DNA of 7,260 nucleotides from NCBI GenBank assembly GCA_004552385.1, contig SFOL01000086.1, positions 1 to 7,260 of the forward strand, given 5' to 3'. Made by a program: the position numbers and the translations under genes. Position 1 is the first letter of the stretch. Every line of letters begins with the position of its first letter. The DNA is from Bacteroidales bacterium. Lineage in GTDB: Bacteria; Bacteroidota; Bacteroidia; Bacteroidales; Marinilabiliaceae. The notes under the pieces were generated by a model. It was not told the DNA's origin. It saw only the letters and a list, made by a program, of their open reading frames with translations, and did no database searches. Below are positions 6,005-7,260 of this stretch, piece by piece.

Positions 6005-7210
6005 GTGAAATTAGTGATAAACAGCAAATGGAAAATTCCTTACACGGTACTGACATGTGTCTTCTTAGTGATGGGAATTTGTGGGAATGTAGCCTTGGCA
6101 CGTATGCCGGGCGACACCCTTGCCGTCAAGGTGTACTATCCTTGTGGCAGCGGCGACGTGTCCAAGATTCCGGCCAATGCGCCGTGTCTGGAGCGTTTCA
6201 TACATGAGCTCGACTCCCTGTGCAGGTTGCCTTTCTTCAAGCCATTTGCACTTACGGTAACGTCTTCCGCATCTCCGGAGGGAAGCATCGGTCGCAACCG
6301 TGCCTTGTCGCATGCCAGGGCGAGGTCGGTGCTGGACTTCCTGAATGGCCGTTCGGAGACCTTCAGGCATATATCTTCGTCGCTGGATTGCAGCATCGAC
6401 GAACAGACGACCAACCACATGGCGGGGCAGGTCAAGTACTTGCACTATCCCAAGATGAGGTTTTCCGAGGTGATGCTGCGTTACAGCCAAGGGGAAGACA
6501 GCCTGCAGGCGGTGTCCCCGCCAGTGGCGGAGGATGTGTCCAATCAAGGGCAGGCAGAAGCCCCGGTGGACTCTGTCAGGACGGTAGGCCTGCCCGCGGA
6601 GGAGATGGGCGATATCACCGCTCAGTTGCCACCACGGCAGGGGGAGGGCGTGGCTGCGACTGAGCGCAGGCCCGTGCTCTTCGTTAAGACCAACCTGGCA
6701 TATGACCTGCTCACATTCGTCAACGTGGCCGTGGAGGTGCCGCTGGGGAGGAGGTTCTCCTTAGAGGCTCAATACGTCAACCCCTGGTGGCACAGCGTGC
6801 GCAAGCACCGCACCATCGAGCTGTGCTACGTGTCGCTCGCGCCGCGGTACTATTTCGGCAAGGACGGAGGGCGGTACTCTTCCTTCTTCGCCGGGCTCTC
6901 GGCAGGGTGGGGCAAGTACGACATGCAGCTCACCCGGCACGGCGTGCAGGGAGAACTGTGGCACGTGTCGCCCGTGTTCGGCTACAGCCACTACATAGGC
7001 AGGCACTGGAAGATGGAATACTCCATCTCGGTAGGCTACCTGCATACCGACTACCGCAAGTACACGCAGAAGTACGGCACCCCATACGGGGACATCAAGG
7101 TACACGACTACCCATGGGTGTCGCACACATTCAGGAGCATACTGCCCACGTCGCTGAGCGTGTCGCTGGTATACGCATTTCACGTGAACAAGGCTAAGAC
7201 GCACAAGTAA
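6005..7210 (+). CDS. OmpA-like / DUF3575-domain envelope protein
   Basis: A predicted outer-membrane or periplasmic protein. From this GTG the product has 401 residues. Residues 1-32 form a good signal peptide (MKLVINSKWK, a hydrophobic core, ALA before the cut). Residues about 39-160 resemble an OmpA C-terminal-type fold, with SPEGS at 90-94 followed by N-x-x-LS-x-x-RA-x-x-V, a pattern that in OmpA relatives contacts peptidoglycan. A low-complexity Pro/Glu/Gln linker spans about 163-222. Residues 224-401 match DUF3575 (FVKTNLAYDLL, SLEAQYVNPWW, APRYYF, GYSHYIGRHWKMEYSISVGY), rich in aromatic beta strands like a small barrel. As I recall, DUF3575 genes in Bacteroidetes often neighbour FimA/Mfa-type fimbrillin genes, so a role in fimbria assembly is plausible but inferred. 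No in-frame ATG precedes the signal peptide. The frame extends to a TTG at 5924, but that would put an acidic 35-residue stretch before the hydrophobic core, so GTG 6005 (or GTG 6014) is preferred. Confidence 0.82.
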   Translation: MKLVINSKWKIPYTVLTCVFLVMGICGNVALARMPGDTLAVKVYYPCGSGDVSKIPANAPCLERFIHELDSLCRLPFFKPFALTVTSSASPEGSIGRNRALSHARARSVLDFLNGRSETFRHISSSLDCSIDEQTTNHMAGQVKYLHYPKMRFSEVMLRYSQGEDSLQAVSPPVAEDVSNQGQAEAPVDSVRTVGLPAEEMGDITAQLPPRQGEGVAATERRPVLFVKTNLAYDLLTFVNVAVEVPLGRRFSLEAQYVNPWWHSVRKHRTIELCYVSLAPRYYFGKDGGRYSSFFAGLSAGWGKYDMQLTRHGVQGELWHVSPVFGYSHYIGRHWKMEYSISVGYLHTDYRKYTQKYGTPYGDIKVHDYPWVSHTFRSILPTSLSVSLVYAFHVNKAKTHK

Positions 7211-7228
7211 AAGGCAGTTTTTTTTGAC

Positions 7229-7260
7229 ATGAGGTACACGAACACCAAAGCACACGGAAA
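7229..7260 (+). CDS. Start of a downstream gene, cut by the window edge
   Basis: An ATG 18 bases after the DUF3575 stop opens a frame reading MRYTNTKAHG and continuing past the edge. The basic start would suit a signal peptide. The short gap (with a run of eight T) suggests the same operon as the DUF3575 gene. Genes in this position near DUF3575 are often DUF3868 or fimbrillin-type, but ten residues cannot identify it. Confidence 0.45.
   Translation, partial: MRYTNTKAHG

Noticed and set aside
6065..6547. A 160-codon minus-strand open frame within the DUF3575 gene
   Set aside because: No domain or signal peptide, while the opposite strand matches OmpA-like and DUF3575 patterns.
1..7260. CRISPR array, tRNA, rRNA, toxin-antitoxin or defence gene
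   Set aside because: No regularly spaced direct repeats, no cloverleaf or ribosomal signature, and no coding frame resembling such proteins was found on either strand.

Overview
The window looks like chromosomal DNA from a Bacteroidales bacterium, most likely a GC-rich Prevotella or Segatella relative, or possibly a Muribaculaceae member. The evidence is exact matches to the Bacteroidetes -7 promoter box (TAnnTTTG) in front of two genes, the absence of strong Shine-Dalgarno sequences, a secreted pectate lyase ending in a Prevotella-style C-terminal tail, and a DUF3575-family protein, a family largely confined to Bacteroidetes. All supported genes lie on the plus strand. No rRNA, tRNA or CRISPR array is visible.

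Layout: (1) 1-2575 is a single-gene unit: a promoter, a 799-residue secreted multidomain family 1 pectate lyase, and a strong 15-bp hairpin terminator. (2) 2690-4681 is a two-gene unit: a ten-helix EamA/DMT transporter whose stop codon directly abuts the start of a periplasmic TPR protein. (3) 4682 to about 5808 is an IS3-family element with orfA and orfB in the -1 frame arrangement. It has a U7 slippery heptamer in the correct phase, but orfA has lost its normal start and the left end of the element is missing. (4) 5798-6004 is a dense regulatory gap. It holds a textbook Bacteroidetes promoter whose -33 box lies in the last bases of the IS, three successive hairpins, a near-palindrome and a second -7 box. 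(5) 6005-7210 encodes an OmpA-like plus DUF3575 envelope protein. A further reading frame begins 18 bases later and runs off the window.

The pectate lyase would cleave polygalacturonan outside the cell or at its surface. The transporter and TPR protein form a translationally coupled pair of unknown substrate and role. The DUF3575 protein belongs to a family often found at the head of fimbrillin (FimA/Mfa-type) loci, so the right edge may be the start of a surface-fimbria operon, but no fimbrillin is visible here. I see no clear undescribed defence or mobile system. The most interesting stretch is the junction between the damaged IS3 copy and the DUF3575 operon, where the IS end may supply half of the operon promoter.
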